64,000 nt of DNA from JABMNT01 sp048262655 (GTDB lineage Bacteria > Pseudomonadota > Alphaproteobacteria > Rhodospirillales > Casp-alpha2). The number at the start of each line of letters is the position of its first letter. The stretch's first letter is position 1. The position numbers and the translations under genes were made by a program. Under the pieces are notes generated by a model. That model saw only the letters and a list, made by a program, of their open reading frames with translations, was not told the origin of the DNA and searched no databases. The DNA lies in the NCBI GenBank assembly GCA_048262655.1, contig JBLXEY010000004.1, positions 372,001 to 436,000 on the forward strand. Direction: 5' to 3'. Below, piece by piece: positions 53,736-62,790 of this stretch.

Positions 53736-55472
53736 ATGATTTTCAAAAAACCGGCATTAAAGCCGCGGAGCGATCATTCTACGGATCACCAGCAACAGGC
53801 AACTATTGCCAAGCTGCTTGTTGAAAAAAGTGCAGTACCGCTCATCGCCCCGCTTTTCGTTGCGGCATTGATGGTCTGGGTGTTTCGCCATGATGTCCCC
53901 CAAGCAGATTTGACCCTATGGGCGGGTGCGTTGGTGATCAGTTACGGATTGAGGTTTGCGCTTTTTTATAAGTCAACATCTTACCATTTCATCTGGTCGC
54001 TTCCCTTTCTACCTCTGTTCGGGGGGCTTGTATTCCTTTCTGGTGCAATTTGGGGAAGCGCTGGGTTTGTTTTCTTTACGCCAGATCAAATTCATCAACA
54101 CGCCCTTCTAGCGTTTTGCTTGGGGGGCTTGGTCGCTGGAGCGGTCGTCAGCTACGCAAGTTGGCCTGCTGCATTTTTCGCTTTTGCCATTCCGGCTCTT
54201 CTCCCCCTATCCGCGCGTCTGATCGCACAGAACGAAGAACTACAGATTGCGATGGGGGTGATGTTGCTTTTGTTTGGTGTCAGCTTGGCCGTATTGGCGC
54301 GCAGAACAAACCGCTCCCTTTTACAGAGCATGGCTCTTCAATCGGCCCTTGGGAATAGTGAAGGTCGGTTCCAAGGTGTTTTCGAAACGAGCCCGGCGGG
54401 AATGTTGTTGTTAGAGCTTGATGGGCAAATCTTACTGGCAAACAGAGCCTTTGGCCAATTGCTCGGTTACCCTCCGGACGCGTTAAAAGGATTGAATTGG
54501 CGTGATATATCCCACCCGGAAGAAATTCAGGCGGTTGAGCAAATGGATCAGCGCATTGTTTCTGGCGAATTGCCGGACCTCCTTGTTCAAAAGCGTTATC
54601 TGCATCGCGACGGACACGAGATATGGGCTGATGTTGCGACCTGTTTGGTCCGAGACCAGAAGAACGGAAATGTCTGCCTGTTGGGACAGGTCTTCGATAT
54701 TACAGCCCTGAAATCTGTTGAACGCATGAAGAATGAATTTGTTTCTACCGTAAGTCATGAATTGCGAACACCGCTGACATCCATTGAAGGCGCGCTGGGA
54801 CTCGTGCTGGGCGGCGCCACGGGCGATCTATCAAAAGATACGCAGGAGATGGTGACCTTGGCCAGAAACAATAGTCGCCGTCTTATCAGTCTGGTAAACG
54901 ACCTGCTGGACTTAGATCAATTGGAAACGAATGATCTTGCATATTCCTTTCAGTTGTTGGACCTCAATGATTTAGCCCGCGATACAATTGAACAAAATCG
55001 GGTGCTGGCCGAATCCGCCGGTGTGACGATCGCTTTTACGCCATTTGAACATAATTCACGCGTTGTCGGAGATCGCAATCGGCTGGCGCAGGTGCTGACC
55101 AATTTGATGTCCAATGCCATTAAATTTTCACCCAATGACGGAACAGTTCACATCACAGTTACGCGTCATAAAGCTGCTCTGCGGGTGAGTGTGACCGATG
55201 AAGGGTGTGGTGTTCCAGACAGTTTTAGGGAGACGATTTTCGAGCGTTTTACCCAGGCCGATGCGTCAGATACGCGGGCCAAGGGAGGGGCTGGTCTTGG
55301 TTTAAATATCTCTAAATCGATTATTGAAAAGCATGGTGGCGCGTTAGGCTTTCAATCATCGCCTGCCAAGGGGGCGCATTTTTATTATGACCTTTGCGAA
55401 TGGACAGGAGCAGAAACGTTAGGTGCCGTCATTGAAAAAATTAAGGCGGGGGAGTTGCGACTTGGGCATTAA
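53736..55472 (+). CDS. Membrane PAS sensor histidine kinase
   Basis: A 578-residue kinase. The N-terminal 180 residues hold about six membrane segments with little periplasmic sequence. A PAS domain follows (about 215-340: GRFQGVFETSPAGMLLLELDG to VFDITALKSVE), then HisKA (STVSHELRTPLTSIEGALG) and the ATPase domain (NLMSNAIKF, DEGCGVP, GGAGLGLNI). The ATG at 53736 has GGAAG 6 bp upstream; TTG 53724 is possible. No response regulator is adjacent. Confidence 0.92.
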   Translation: MIFKKPALKPRSDHSTDHQQQATIAKLLVEKSAVPLIAPLFVAALMVWVFRHDVPQADLTLWAGALVISYGLRFALFYKSTSYHFIWSLPFLPLFGGLVFLSGAIWGSAGFVFFTPDQIHQHALLAFCLGGLVAGAVVSYASWPAAFFAFAIPALLPLSARLIAQNEELQIAMGVMLLLFGVSLAVLARRTNRSLLQSMALQSALGNSEGRFQGVFETSPAGMLLLELDGQILLANRAFGQLLGYPPDALKGLNWRDISHPEEIQAVEQMDQRIVSGELPDLLVQKRYLHRDGHEIWADVATCLVRDQKNGNVCLLGQVFDITALKSVERMKNEFVSTVSHELRTPLTSIEGALGLVLGGATGDLSKDTQEMVTLARNNSRRLISLVNDLLDLDQLETNDLAYSFQLLDLNDLARDTIEQNRVLAESAGVTIAFTPFEHNSRVVGDRNRLAQVLTNLMSNAIKFSPNDGTVHITVTRHKAALRVSVTDEGCGVPDSFRETIFERFTQADASDTRAKGGAGLGLNISKSIIEKHGGALGFQSSPAKGAHFYYDLCEWTGAETLGAVIEKIKAGELRLGH

Positions 55473-55532
55473 TGAAAATGATGGGACGCTCGCCAGCGCG
55501 GACTGGTGATCATAGAAACAAACAGGGAGCTG

Positions 55533-55856
55533 TTAAGGTTTCTTCTGCCCTGACCAACCGTTTTCCAGATCCTGGAAATGTTCGTTTATCTGCTCTACGT
55601 CACGGCTGCGCCGTTCGGCTTCGCTAATGATTTCTTGCTTAAGTGTTTTATTCTCAAGTTTGAGTTCAACAATATCCTCTTTCAGGGACGCAATGGTGTG
55701 GTCATTGGCTGCCGCCAACTTAATCATTTCTGTTGCATGGTCTTTGATAAGCGAAGTCGCTTTTGCCATGGTTTTTTTAGAAACTTCGCTCGCTGCCCAG
55801 ACTGCGGTCAGTGCGATTGCAAATGCAACAAAGGCGATAGCTACCGCTATATTCAT
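55533..55856 (-). CDS. Small membrane-anchored coiled-coil protein A
   Basis: A 107-residue protein. Residues 3-22 form one membrane segment (MNIAVAIAFVAFAIALTAVWAA); residues 25-95 are strongly charged with heptad-type Leu/Ile spacing (LKEDIVELKLENKTLKQEI), a coiled coil. The orientation is probably with the coil in the cytoplasm. It is a paralogue of the protein encoded divergently at 56184. I do not recognise a named family. Confidence 0.8.
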   Translation of the reverse strand: MNIAVAIAFVAFAIALTAVWAASEVSKKTMAKATSLIKDHATEMIKLAAANDHTIASLKEDIVELKLENKTLKQEIISEAERRSRDVEQINEHFQDLENGWSGQKKP

Positions 55857-56183
55857 GGTTCAGCTCCAACAACAGTCTATGTTTTATTTTGTTCCTTATT
55901 CTCTTTATTTCTCCGATCAGATCAACAGCAATCCTTGAATTTCTGATAATTCCCATAATTGTTTATGATGGTATGTAGATATGTGCATAAGGGCTTGTCC
56001 CATTGTATTTTTATGAAGAAAAGATCAGCTAAAACGACTGTTAAGGTTAGACAGATGAACGTCAATTTTATATTGTCTACAAAAATAGACTGCTGATTTA
56101 AAGTAGCAGAAACAGCTCTTGCCCGCGTGACGAAGTAACGTTTCTTCGCTCTTTTTGTGTTGCTGTGCTGTTAGGTTTTCGAA
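55857..56183. other. Divergent intergenic region between small paralogues
   Basis: 327 bp of AT-rich sequence that must hold the promoters of both small membrane-protein genes. Weak inverted repeats are CTGCT/AGCAG near 56091-56110 and CGAAG/CTTCG near 56130-56149. No gene is supported. Confidence 0.4.
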
Positions 56184-56519
56184 ATGGCTTTCTCAATTGG
56201 ACTTTCTATATTTGCCTTGGCTGTCGGTTTGACAGCTCTTTGGGCTGTGACCGAGATAACAAAGAAAGTCATGGGCCAAACCAAAGAACAGCTTGATCTT
56301 CAGAAAATCGAAATGCAACGCGTGATTAAAAGTTTTGATGAAGCGCTTGTATTGGTTCGGCGAGAAATCAATATACTGGCAGATGAGAACGTCGATTTAC
56401 GACGTGAACTTCGGACCGAATGGAAAGCCCAAAGTGAAGAATTGGCGCGCATCAAAACGTTTGTTGATGAGTTCGAAGCTGCTTGGAACCGAAAGAAAAA
56501 ATCCGCAAACGAACGGTGA
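56184..56519 (+). CDS. Small membrane-anchored coiled-coil protein B
   Basis: A 111-residue protein with one N-terminal membrane segment (SIGLSIFALAVGLTALWAV) and a charged coiled coil (RREINILADENVDLRREL), ending with Lys-rich RKKKSANER. It shares with protein A the pattern LTAxWAxxExxKKxM at the membrane border, an ENxxLxxE stretch and a final Trp before a basic tail. The paralogues are divergent, 327 bp apart. Function unknown; a scaffold or membrane-tethered partner role is possible. Confidence 0.8.
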   Translation: MAFSIGLSIFALAVGLTALWAVTEITKKVMGQTKEQLDLQKIEMQRVIKSFDEALVLVRREINILADENVDLRRELRTEWKAQSEELARIKTFVDEFEAAWNRKKKSANER

Positions 56520-56528
56520 GCCCGGCGT

Positions 56529-57704
56529 TTAAGGGACGGGACTGGCGTCAGGTTTCTTTGCAAGAAGTTGAGAGGTGATTTCGGCGGTACTGGAGACGCC
56601 ACATAAACCCATTGCCATGTCAATTTCTTCTGCATAGATATCGAGAATCCGTCTGACCCCACGCTGGCCGGCAACGGAAACACCCCAGAGCTGGGGACGG
56701 CCGATGAGACAGGCTGTGGCACCAAGTGCCAGCGCTTTCACCACATCTGTGCCGCGGCGGATGCCCCCATCCATCAAAACCGGTGCGCGGCCAGCGACAC
56801 GTTCAACAATAGGCGGCAGCGCATCTAGAGATGCGATGGCGCCGTCGAGTTGTCGTCCGCCATGATTCGAAACAATAAAGCCGTCAATGCCAAGTCCGAG
56901 CGCCTTCTCAGCATCGTCCGGGTGCAGAATACCTTTTATCATGAGAGGCTTTTTCCAGATTTTGCGCAGCCATTTCACATCTTCCCAATTCATGCCTGGA
57001 TCCAGCATATCACCCATACGTGCCGCAACGGTTGAGATATCTGTGTCTTCTCCGGCGCGGACATAGTTACCGAATGTCATTCGATTTAACGTATGGCGCA
57101 TCCGCCATAACCATCGATAGCGTGACATCATACCCAGATACGTGAGCGGGCCGAAATTGGGAGGGATGGTAAATCCATTCATTAAGTCACGTTCGCGCTT
57201 GCCCGGAATTTGGTTGTCGATGGTAAGAACCAGAGCATCAAAATTGGCAGCTGCAGCACGTGTGCAAAACTCTTCCGTGAAACTCCGGTCCTTGTAGATG
57301 AAGACCTGCATCCATCGGGGCGACGCCTCTGTGGTTGCCAATTCTTCCATGGTACAGGTCGAGCCATGGCTCAAACAAAAAGCGGTGCCGGCAGCCATCG
57401 CGGCTTTTGCGGTTTCGCGCTCACCGTCCGGCCAAAATAAACCGGATAATCCGGTGGGCCCGACAATCAGGGGCATCGATAACTTTTTATCAAAAAGTGA
57501 TATGGACAGATCACGGTTTTCGGCGCCGTTTAAGGGTCGGGGGACCAGAGTGTAAGTATCAAATGTCGCTTCGTTTTGGCGGCGCGTCCATTCATCGTTC
57601 GCTGCGCCATCGGCAAAGTCAAAAATGGGCCGTGGCAGTTCTCGACGCGCCAATGTCCGCATCAACTCTACGCTATAGATTTTTTGTAAATTTACTCCGG
57701 ACAA
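56529..57704 (-). CDS. FMN-dependent alpha-hydroxy acid dehydrogenase
   Basis: A 391-residue TIM-barrel flavoenzyme of the lactate/mandelate/glycolate oxidase family. The catalytic His is in IVSNHGGRQLDG, and DGGIRRGTDVVKALALGA with GRPQLWGV are FMN-phosphate sites. The insert GFTIPPNFGPLTYLGMMSRYRW is like the membrane-associated dehydrogenases of the family. The start is probably TTG at 57704 with a G-rich site upstream. Convergent with protein B; divergent from the RraA-type aldolase, which suggests a shared hydroxyacid pathway. Confidence 0.92.
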   Translation of the reverse strand: MSGVNLQKIYSVELMRTLARRELPRPIFDFADGAANDEWTRRQNEATFDTYTLVPRPLNGAENRDLSISLFDKKLSMPLIVGPTGLSGLFWPDGERETAKAAMAAGTAFCLSHGSTCTMEELATTEASPRWMQVFIYKDRSFTEEFCTRAAAANFDALVLTIDNQIPGKRERDLMNGFTIPPNFGPLTYLGMMSRYRWLWRMRHTLNRMTFGNYVRAGEDTDISTVAARMGDMLDPGMNWEDVKWLRKIWKKPLMIKGILHPDDAEKALGLGIDGFIVSNHGGRQLDGAIASLDALPPIVERVAGRAPVLMDGGIRRGTDVVKALALGATACLIGRPQLWGVSVAGQRGVRRILDIYAEEIDMAMGLCGVSSTAEITSQLLAKKPDASPVP

Positions 57705-57819
57705 TGTCTTTCCCCCCTCATTTCAAACATTTCCCCAGACGTCATTTATGCTACCATACCAGAAAAGCAACGTCACAACTCTCTTCGCGATATCTCTCAC
57801 ATAGTATAATGAGGCCCAA

Positions 57820-58509
57820 ATGATTGAAGAACCCCCAGTACTGACCCTGCGTCGGAATTTCGAGCGTCCAACGGCGGCCCAGGTTTCCGCTTTCAAAGGC
57901 GTGCAAACCGGTTTTGTTGTTGATGCCATGAGTGGACGCGGCGCGATGGATGGAACCATAAAGCCTGTGACCGAAGATCAGTCAACATTTTGTGGCGTCG
58001 CCGTCACCTGCCATGCGGGCCCGGCTGATATTATGGCGCCTTTTGCCGCCATCGAAATTGCGGGACCAGGAGATATTGTCGTTGTTGCCACCGACGGCTA
58101 TGTGGCGACAGCCGTTTCAGGCGACAACATGTTGGGTATCGCGCAGAATCGAGGGGTCGAGGGTTTTGTAACAGATGGTTATGTGCGTGATGTGATCGGT
58201 ATACGAAGGGTCGGTCTTCCCTGTTTTTGCACGGGCATAACGCCAAATTCACCGGCTTGCCATGGCCCTGGCACCGTTGGCCAAAAAATTGTCCTCGGCG
58301 GTGTATCCGTTGATTCTGGTGATATTATTCTTGGTGATCTTGACGGCGTTGTTGTCGTGCCGTTCGCCAAGATTGATAGTGTTATTGCTCAACTCAACAT
58401 TGTTCGGGCCGCCGAAGCAGAACTTGATGCCAAAGTGCAGGGCGGTTTGAAATCGATGCCGTTCATGCAAGAAATTTTTAAGAGCGGTAAAATCAAGGAA
58501 ATCGACTAG
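57820..58509 (+). CDS. RraA-like/HMG aldolase family protein
   Basis: A 229-residue protein of the RraA/4-hydroxy-4-methyl-2-oxoglutarate aldolase group. The metal/oxo-acid site is seen in VTDGYVRDVIGIRRVGLPCF (Arg and Asp kept) and GDxxxGDLDGVVVVP. Near catabolic oxidoreductase and GntR genes, a class II aldolase or oxaloacetate decarboxylase role is likelier than RNase E inhibition. It is divergent from the FMN dehydrogenase. Confidence 0.87.
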   Translation: MIEEPPVLTLRRNFERPTAAQVSAFKGVQTGFVVDAMSGRGAMDGTIKPVTEDQSTFCGVAVTCHAGPADIMAPFAAIEIAGPGDIVVVATDGYVATAVSGDNMLGIAQNRGVEGFVTDGYVRDVIGIRRVGLPCFCTGITPNSPACHGPGTVGQKIVLGGVSVDSGDIILGDLDGVVVVPFAKIDSVIAQLNIVRAAEAELDAKVQGGLKSMPFMQEIFKSGKIKEID

Positions 58510-58550
58510 CTGTACCTGCCAATCTGGTTATGAGATGAGATGTTGCTCAT

Positions 58551-58579
58551 TTGACTCATAAGTTTGTTATGTCTATGCT
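58551..58579 (+). promoter_or_regulatory. Sigma70-type promoter of the GntR operon
   Basis: TTGACT (58551-58556) and TATGCT (58574-58579) are 17 bp apart, the ideal spacing. The -10 box overlaps the left arm of the large palindrome, so binding there would block transcription. Confidence 0.6.
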
Positions 58580-58616
58580 ATTTTCGGAATTCTGAATTCC
58601 GAATTCCGAAAATAGC
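58577..58616. promoter_or_regulatory. Perfect 16-bp-arm palindrome, probable GntR operator
   Basis: GCTATTTTCGGAATTC (58577-58592) and its exact reverse complement (58601-58616) flank an 8-nt spacer TGAATTCC that itself continues the GAATTCC pattern. It overlaps the -10 box and lies just before the GntR gene, as expected of an autoregulatory operator. No T tract follows, so it is not a terminator. Confidence 0.75.
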
Positions 58617-58632
58617 AAGGACAGACCATAAT

Positions 58633-59316
58633 ATGCGTGCATTGGCGACAAAACCGGACTTAACCATGCAAACCCATGATGCGCTTCGTAAAGCCATCAT
58701 GTCAGGGGAGCTGGCACCCTGTGTTCCCTTTGCACAGGAAGAGTTGGCGGATCAATTGGGGGTTAGTCGTCAGCCCATCAGCCATGCGCTGATATTGCTG
58801 AAACACGAAGGCCTGGTGGTTGACCGTGGGCGCAAGGGACAGATGATTGCACCGATTGAACCGGATAAGTTGCGGGCGATCTATCAGGTGCGTGGCGGAT
58901 TGGATCGATTAGCAGCGCGCTTGGCAGCTGCCCGGTTTAGCGATGTAGAGGGAGCCCGGCAGCGCCTTGATGATATTTTTGCAGCTGGTGACACAGCACT
59001 GAAGACGGCCAACATCGCTCAGTTGGTTGAGGCGGATATTGCGTTTCATACGTTCCTCCATGAACTGTCCGGGAACGCAGAAATTGCGGCGACAGCATCA
59101 TCATCCTGGCCGCATATGGTGCGCGCGATGCATGTCGTTTTAGAAGACGATGCCAGTTGGTCGTCCATTTGGGCAGAACACGAAGCGATTGCGGATGCCG
59201 TTATAAGAGGTGATGTGGAGCTGGCGGGTGTCCTGGCCGAACAACATGCGGAGGCGGCGGGTGAACGTACGTACGAGCGCCTGATCCAGAAAGATATGAA
59301 TACCAGCGCGGTCTGA
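58633..59316 (+). CDS. GntR family (FCD domain) transcriptional regulator
   Basis: A 227-residue FadR-type regulator. The winged helix (about 10-75) reads DALRKAIMSGELAPCVPFAQEELADQLGVSRQPISHAL, and the C-terminal FCD helical domain (about 85-215) has EADIAFHTFLHELSGN with the metal-binding Asp and His. The effector is probably a carboxylic acid of the local pathway. The ATG at 58633 is preferred because the longer start at 58564 lies upstream of the palindrome. Confidence 0.92.
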   Translation: MRALATKPDLTMQTHDALRKAIMSGELAPCVPFAQEELADQLGVSRQPISHALILLKHEGLVVDRGRKGQMIAPIEPDKLRAIYQVRGGLDRLAARLAAARFSDVEGARQRLDDIFAAGDTALKTANIAQLVEADIAFHTFLHELSGNAEIAATASSSWPHMVRAMHVVLEDDASWSSIWAEHEAIADAVIRGDVELAGVLAEQHAEAAGERTYERLIQKDMNTSAV

Positions 59317-59353
59317 GGTCGCGTTTCGTCAAAACAAAGCGGAGGACAAGTCA

Positions 59354-60154
59354 ATGCGGTTAACAGATCAGGAAGTTTCGGATTTTGAAAGGGATGGGTA
59401 TTTGTTCTTTCCGGGTAAGTTCTCCCCGGAGGAAGCGGCACTGCTCAAGCAGGAAGCTGATAATGTCTACGCAATGGACCGAAAAGAGGTTTGGCGAGAA
59501 AGCTCGGGTGTCGCTCGCACGGCGTTTGCGGCCCATCGCTATAACGAAGGATTTAAGCGTTTGGGGGCGCATCCCCGCCTGATAGAACCCGTTGAACAGG
59601 TTCTTGATGGTCCCGTCTATATGCATCAATACAAAGTGAATGCAAAGGCAGCTTTTGATGGCGACGTTTGGCAATGGCATCAGGATTTTGGAACCTGGCA
59701 CCGTGATGATGAAATGCCGGAACCGCGTGCCATGAATATTGCGGTATTCCTCGATGATGTCACCGCAGCCAATGGTCCGTTGCTCTTTATTCCGGGCAGT
59801 CACAAACTGGGTGTCGTCGAAGCGGGACATGATCTGGAAACAACGTCTTATCCGCTATGGACCTTGGGCCGTGACAAGGTGAGCGAGCTTGCCGAGCGCG
59901 GTGGTTGTGTGGCACCCACGGGGCCAGCTGGCAGTATGCTGATGTTTTCATCCTTGCTGGTTCATGCCAGCCCGCCAAATATTTCTCCGTTTGGTCGCAC
60001 GATTGTTTATTTGTCGCTCTGTCATGTGGACAACCATATTCGTGCCTTTAACCGCGACGAATGGATTGCTCACCGAGACTTTGATCCCATCGAAAAGATG
60101 AGTGATGAATGTTTGATGGAGCTTGTTGCCGAACAGAAACACGCGGCAGAGTAA
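59354..60154 (+). CDS. Phytanoyl-CoA dioxygenase family oxygenase
   Basis: A 266-residue Fe(II)/2-oxoglutarate oxygenase. The iron ligands are His and Asp in WHQDFGTWHRDD and the distal His in LLVHASPPN; Arg in FGRTIVYLS serves 2-oxoglutarate. GPLLFIPGSHKLG is the usual core. The ATG at 59354 has GCGGAGG upstream. It lies in the GntR operon, with 6 bp before the next gene, so it probably hydroxylates the substrate or an intermediate of this pathway. Confidence 0.93.
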   Translation: MRLTDQEVSDFERDGYLFFPGKFSPEEAALLKQEADNVYAMDRKEVWRESSGVARTAFAAHRYNEGFKRLGAHPRLIEPVEQVLDGPVYMHQYKVNAKAAFDGDVWQWHQDFGTWHRDDEMPEPRAMNIAVFLDDVTAANGPLLFIPGSHKLGVVEAGHDLETTSYPLWTLGRDKVSELAERGGCVAPTGPAGSMLMFSSLLVHASPPNISPFGRTIVYLSLCHVDNHIRAFNRDEWIAHRDFDPIEKMSDECLMELVAEQKHAAE

Positions 60155-60160
60155 AGGCGG

Positions 60161-61483
60161 ATGTATCTATATCAGGAACTGGCAGCCCGTGCCGCTATGG
60201 GGAAACCTGTGCAGGTCGGTTTGATCGGCGCAGGTAAATTCGGATCGATGTTTTTATCGCAAGTTCCGACGACGCCGGGACTGGAAGTCCATACAATTGC
60301 TGATCTCAACCCACAGGCAGCAAAAGCGGCATGCCGCACCGTCGGTTGGCCGGAGGAATTAATCCGTAAGACCCGTTTTGTTGACGACGCCATGGTCATG
60401 ATGCAGACCGGTGGCATGGACGTCGTCGTCGAAGCCACAGGCAACCCTGTCGTCGGCCTGGTTCACGCCCGTGAAGCCATTCGTAACGGCTTACATATCG
60501 TAATGGTTAACGTCGAGGCCGATGTGCTGGCGGGACCCTTATTGGCACAAGAAGCACGACAGGCCGGGGTCGTCTACTCAATGGCTTATGGCGATCAGCC
60601 TGCGTTGACCTGCGAGCTTGTTGAATGGGCGCGTGCCACCGGTTTTGATGTTGTTGCCGCCGGTAAGGGTACTAAATACCTGCCCGAATACCATGCGTCG
60701 ACGCCAGAAACGGTATGGGACCATTACGGACTAACGCCAGAAGCCGCGGCCGCGGCTGGCATGAATAGCCAAATGTTTAACAGTTTTCTGGATGGCACAA
60801 AATCGGCATTGGAAATGGCGGCAATTGCCAATGGCACCGGGCTTACCCCGCCACCAGACGGACTAATGTTTCCTGCTGCCAGTATGGGTGATCTGGCCCA
60901 TGTTTTACGACCGAAATCAGAAGGCGGACAACTGCATCACAAAGGACAGGTTGAGGTTGTTTCGTCGCTGGAAACGGACGGGCGTGCCGTCTTCAATGAT
61001 TTGCGCTGGGGCGTCTATGTTGTGATCGAAGCTCCCAACGATTATGCCGCGGCCTGTTTTCGGCAGTATGGTATGAACACAGATGCCTCGGGCCGTTACT
61101 CTGCTATGTTCAAGCCCTTCCATTTGATTGGTCTAGAGCTCAACATTTCGATTTTGTCGGCCGCCTTGCTCAACAAGCCGACCGGTGCCACTGACGGGTT
61201 CAGAGGCGACGTCGTGGCGACAGCAAAACGTGACCTGAAGGCGGGAGAGATGTTGGATGGTGAAGGCGGCTTTACGGTGTGGGGCAAACTGTATCCTGCT
61301 GAAAGTTCACTGGCACTTGGTGGCTTGCCAATTGGACTGGCCCACCACGTGAAACTGAAATCGGATATCGCTGCCAACCAACCGATTAGCTGGCAGGACG
61401 TGGATATGGATGAAACGCTCGACGCTGTGAAAATGCGTCGACAAATGGAGGCACAGTTCCGGCATTCAGAAGCTGCTGAATAA
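60161..61483 (+). CDS. SAF-domain NAD(P)-dependent oxidoreductase (homoserine dehydrogenase-like)
   Basis: A 440-residue protein of the COG4091 type. The N-terminal Rossmann motif is GLIGAGKFGSMF, followed by VVVEATGNP; the central part resembles homoserine dehydrogenases; the C-terminal part (about 350-425) is a SAF domain (AKRDLKAGEMLDGEGGF). Members act in the catabolism of polyols or sugar acids; the exact substrate is unknown. It is coupled to the dioxygenase gene. Confidence 0.87.
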   Translation: MYLYQELAARAAMGKPVQVGLIGAGKFGSMFLSQVPTTPGLEVHTIADLNPQAAKAACRTVGWPEELIRKTRFVDDAMVMMQTGGMDVVVEATGNPVVGLVHAREAIRNGLHIVMVNVEADVLAGPLLAQEARQAGVVYSMAYGDQPALTCELVEWARATGFDVVAAGKGTKYLPEYHASTPETVWDHYGLTPEAAAAAGMNSQMFNSFLDGTKSALEMAAIANGTGLTPPPDGLMFPAASMGDLAHVLRPKSEGGQLHHKGQVEVVSSLETDGRAVFNDLRWGVYVVIEAPNDYAAACFRQYGMNTDASGRYSAMFKPFHLIGLELNISILSAALLNKPTGATDGFRGDVVATAKRDLKAGEMLDGEGGFTVWGKLYPAESSLALGGLPIGLAHHVKLKSDIAANQPISWQDVDMDETLDAVKMRRQMEAQFRHSEAAE

Positions 61484-61716
61484 AACATGAAATGGTTTTG
61501 GCTGGTAAGGAAGGAACGGTTTTAGTCGGCTTTTAAGGCCCGCCAGAGCGTTAACGGCCACGTTGATTCCCGTCTTTAGGCCCTTCGCACGACTTTGCTT
61601 AATGAGTTGCATGCCGCGCCGAAGGATCGCCTCCGTGCACCAACGACATTTCGAAGCACCTGCCCTTGGTAATCCGCCTGATCTGCGATCATCACCTGCG
61701 CCCCTCTGTCCCTGTC
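61484..61716. other. Intergenic region with possible coding remnant
   Basis: The minus strand contains short open stretches (for example GAQVMIADQADYQGQVLRN and, in another frame, LQLIKQSRAKGLKTGINV) that loosely resemble the C-terminal part of an IS5-type transposase broken by frameshifts. The match is weak and no terminal repeats are seen, so no element is called. Confidence 0.25.
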
Positions 61717-62598
61717 TTAGGGTTTGCGGATCAAGTTGATAATTCCAGAGAAATCCTTGGTGTCGCCGCCTTGTTCCATATATGCGCGGTAAAGCGATGC
61801 GGCTGTTTCTGCTACATCAACCTGTGCCCCTGTATTTTTCGCAGCTTCCAACGCCAACATCATATCTTTAAGCATTAAGGCCGTGCCAAAACCAGGTTCA
61901 TAATTATTGTTGGCCGGCGACGTTTCAACCAGTCCCGGGACCGGGCAATAAGTGGTCAATGACCAGCATTGACCCGACGCCGTGCTTGATACGTCAAATA
62001 GTTTTTGTGCGTCCAGGCCTAACTTTTCGGCCAGCATAAAACCTTCAGCCACGGAAGCCATTTGGATTCCGAGCATCATGTTATTGCAAACCTTGGCCGC
62101 TTGACCGTTGCCGGCACCACCACAATGAACAATGGTTTTCCCGACCACTTCCAAATAGGGTTTGGCCCGCTCGAAGGCGTTGTCATCTCCGCCGACCATC
62201 ATTGTCAAGGTTCCGGCTACCGCCCCGCCGACGCCGCCCGAGACCGGCGCATCGACCATCAGAAAACCGCTTTCGCGCGCGTCATTGTGGATCATGCGTG
62301 CGGTTTCAACATCAATCGTCGAGCAATCGATCATCAGCGTGCCCGGGGCCGCAGCACCAAAAACATCTTTCGAATAGACGTCTTTTACGTGCTGACCAGC
62401 GGGCAACATGGTGACCACAACATCTGCGCCGGATAATGCTTCTTGTATCGAACTGGCGACGGCAACACCCGCCGCTGAAACCTGATCAAGGCAGGTCTGT
62501 GACAGATCAAATGCGGTGACGTCATGGCCTGCATTCTTCAAATTCAAGGCCATCGGTCCACCCATATTCCCGACCCCAATAAAACTGATTTTGCTCAT
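61717..62598 (-). CDS. mmsB: 3-hydroxyisobutyrate dehydrogenase
   Basis: A 293-residue beta-hydroxyacid dehydrogenase. The NAD motif is GVGNMGGPMALNL, substrate loop DAPVSGGVGGA, and the catalytic Lys lies in GNGQAAKVCNNM. The C-terminal region (ANNNYEPGFGTALMLKDM) is the family signature. It oxidises 3-hydroxyisobutyrate to methylmalonate semialdehyde in valine breakdown; next to the GntR cluster it may serve a related hydroxyacid. The ATG at 62598 has GGGAG upstream. Confidence 0.93.
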   Translation of the reverse strand: MSKISFIGVGNMGGPMALNLKNAGHDVTAFDLSQTCLDQVSAAGVAVASSIQEALSGADVVVTMLPAGQHVKDVYSKDVFGAAAPGTLMIDCSTIDVETARMIHNDARESGFLMVDAPVSGGVGGAVAGTLTMMVGGDDNAFERAKPYLEVVGKTIVHCGGAGNGQAAKVCNNMMLGIQMASVAEGFMLAEKLGLDAQKLFDVSSTASGQCWSLTTYCPVPGLVETSPANNNYEPGFGTALMLKDMMLALEAAKNTGAQVDVAETAASLYRAYMEQGGDTKDFSGIINLIRKP

Positions 62599-62790
62599 TT
62601 GGAAGCTCCCTTATTGCACGATCTATAAATTTACGCTTCACCACAGAAGTCGCAAGACGCAATACGGAATAGACATGTGTAAAACGCGTTGACGTTATAA
62701 CTGCTGATGACCCCAGCGAACTCCACGCTGAAAACTCCTCTGAACAGATTGTGCAGCAGACGAAACAGTTCAGCTTGATCTGATGGTCGA

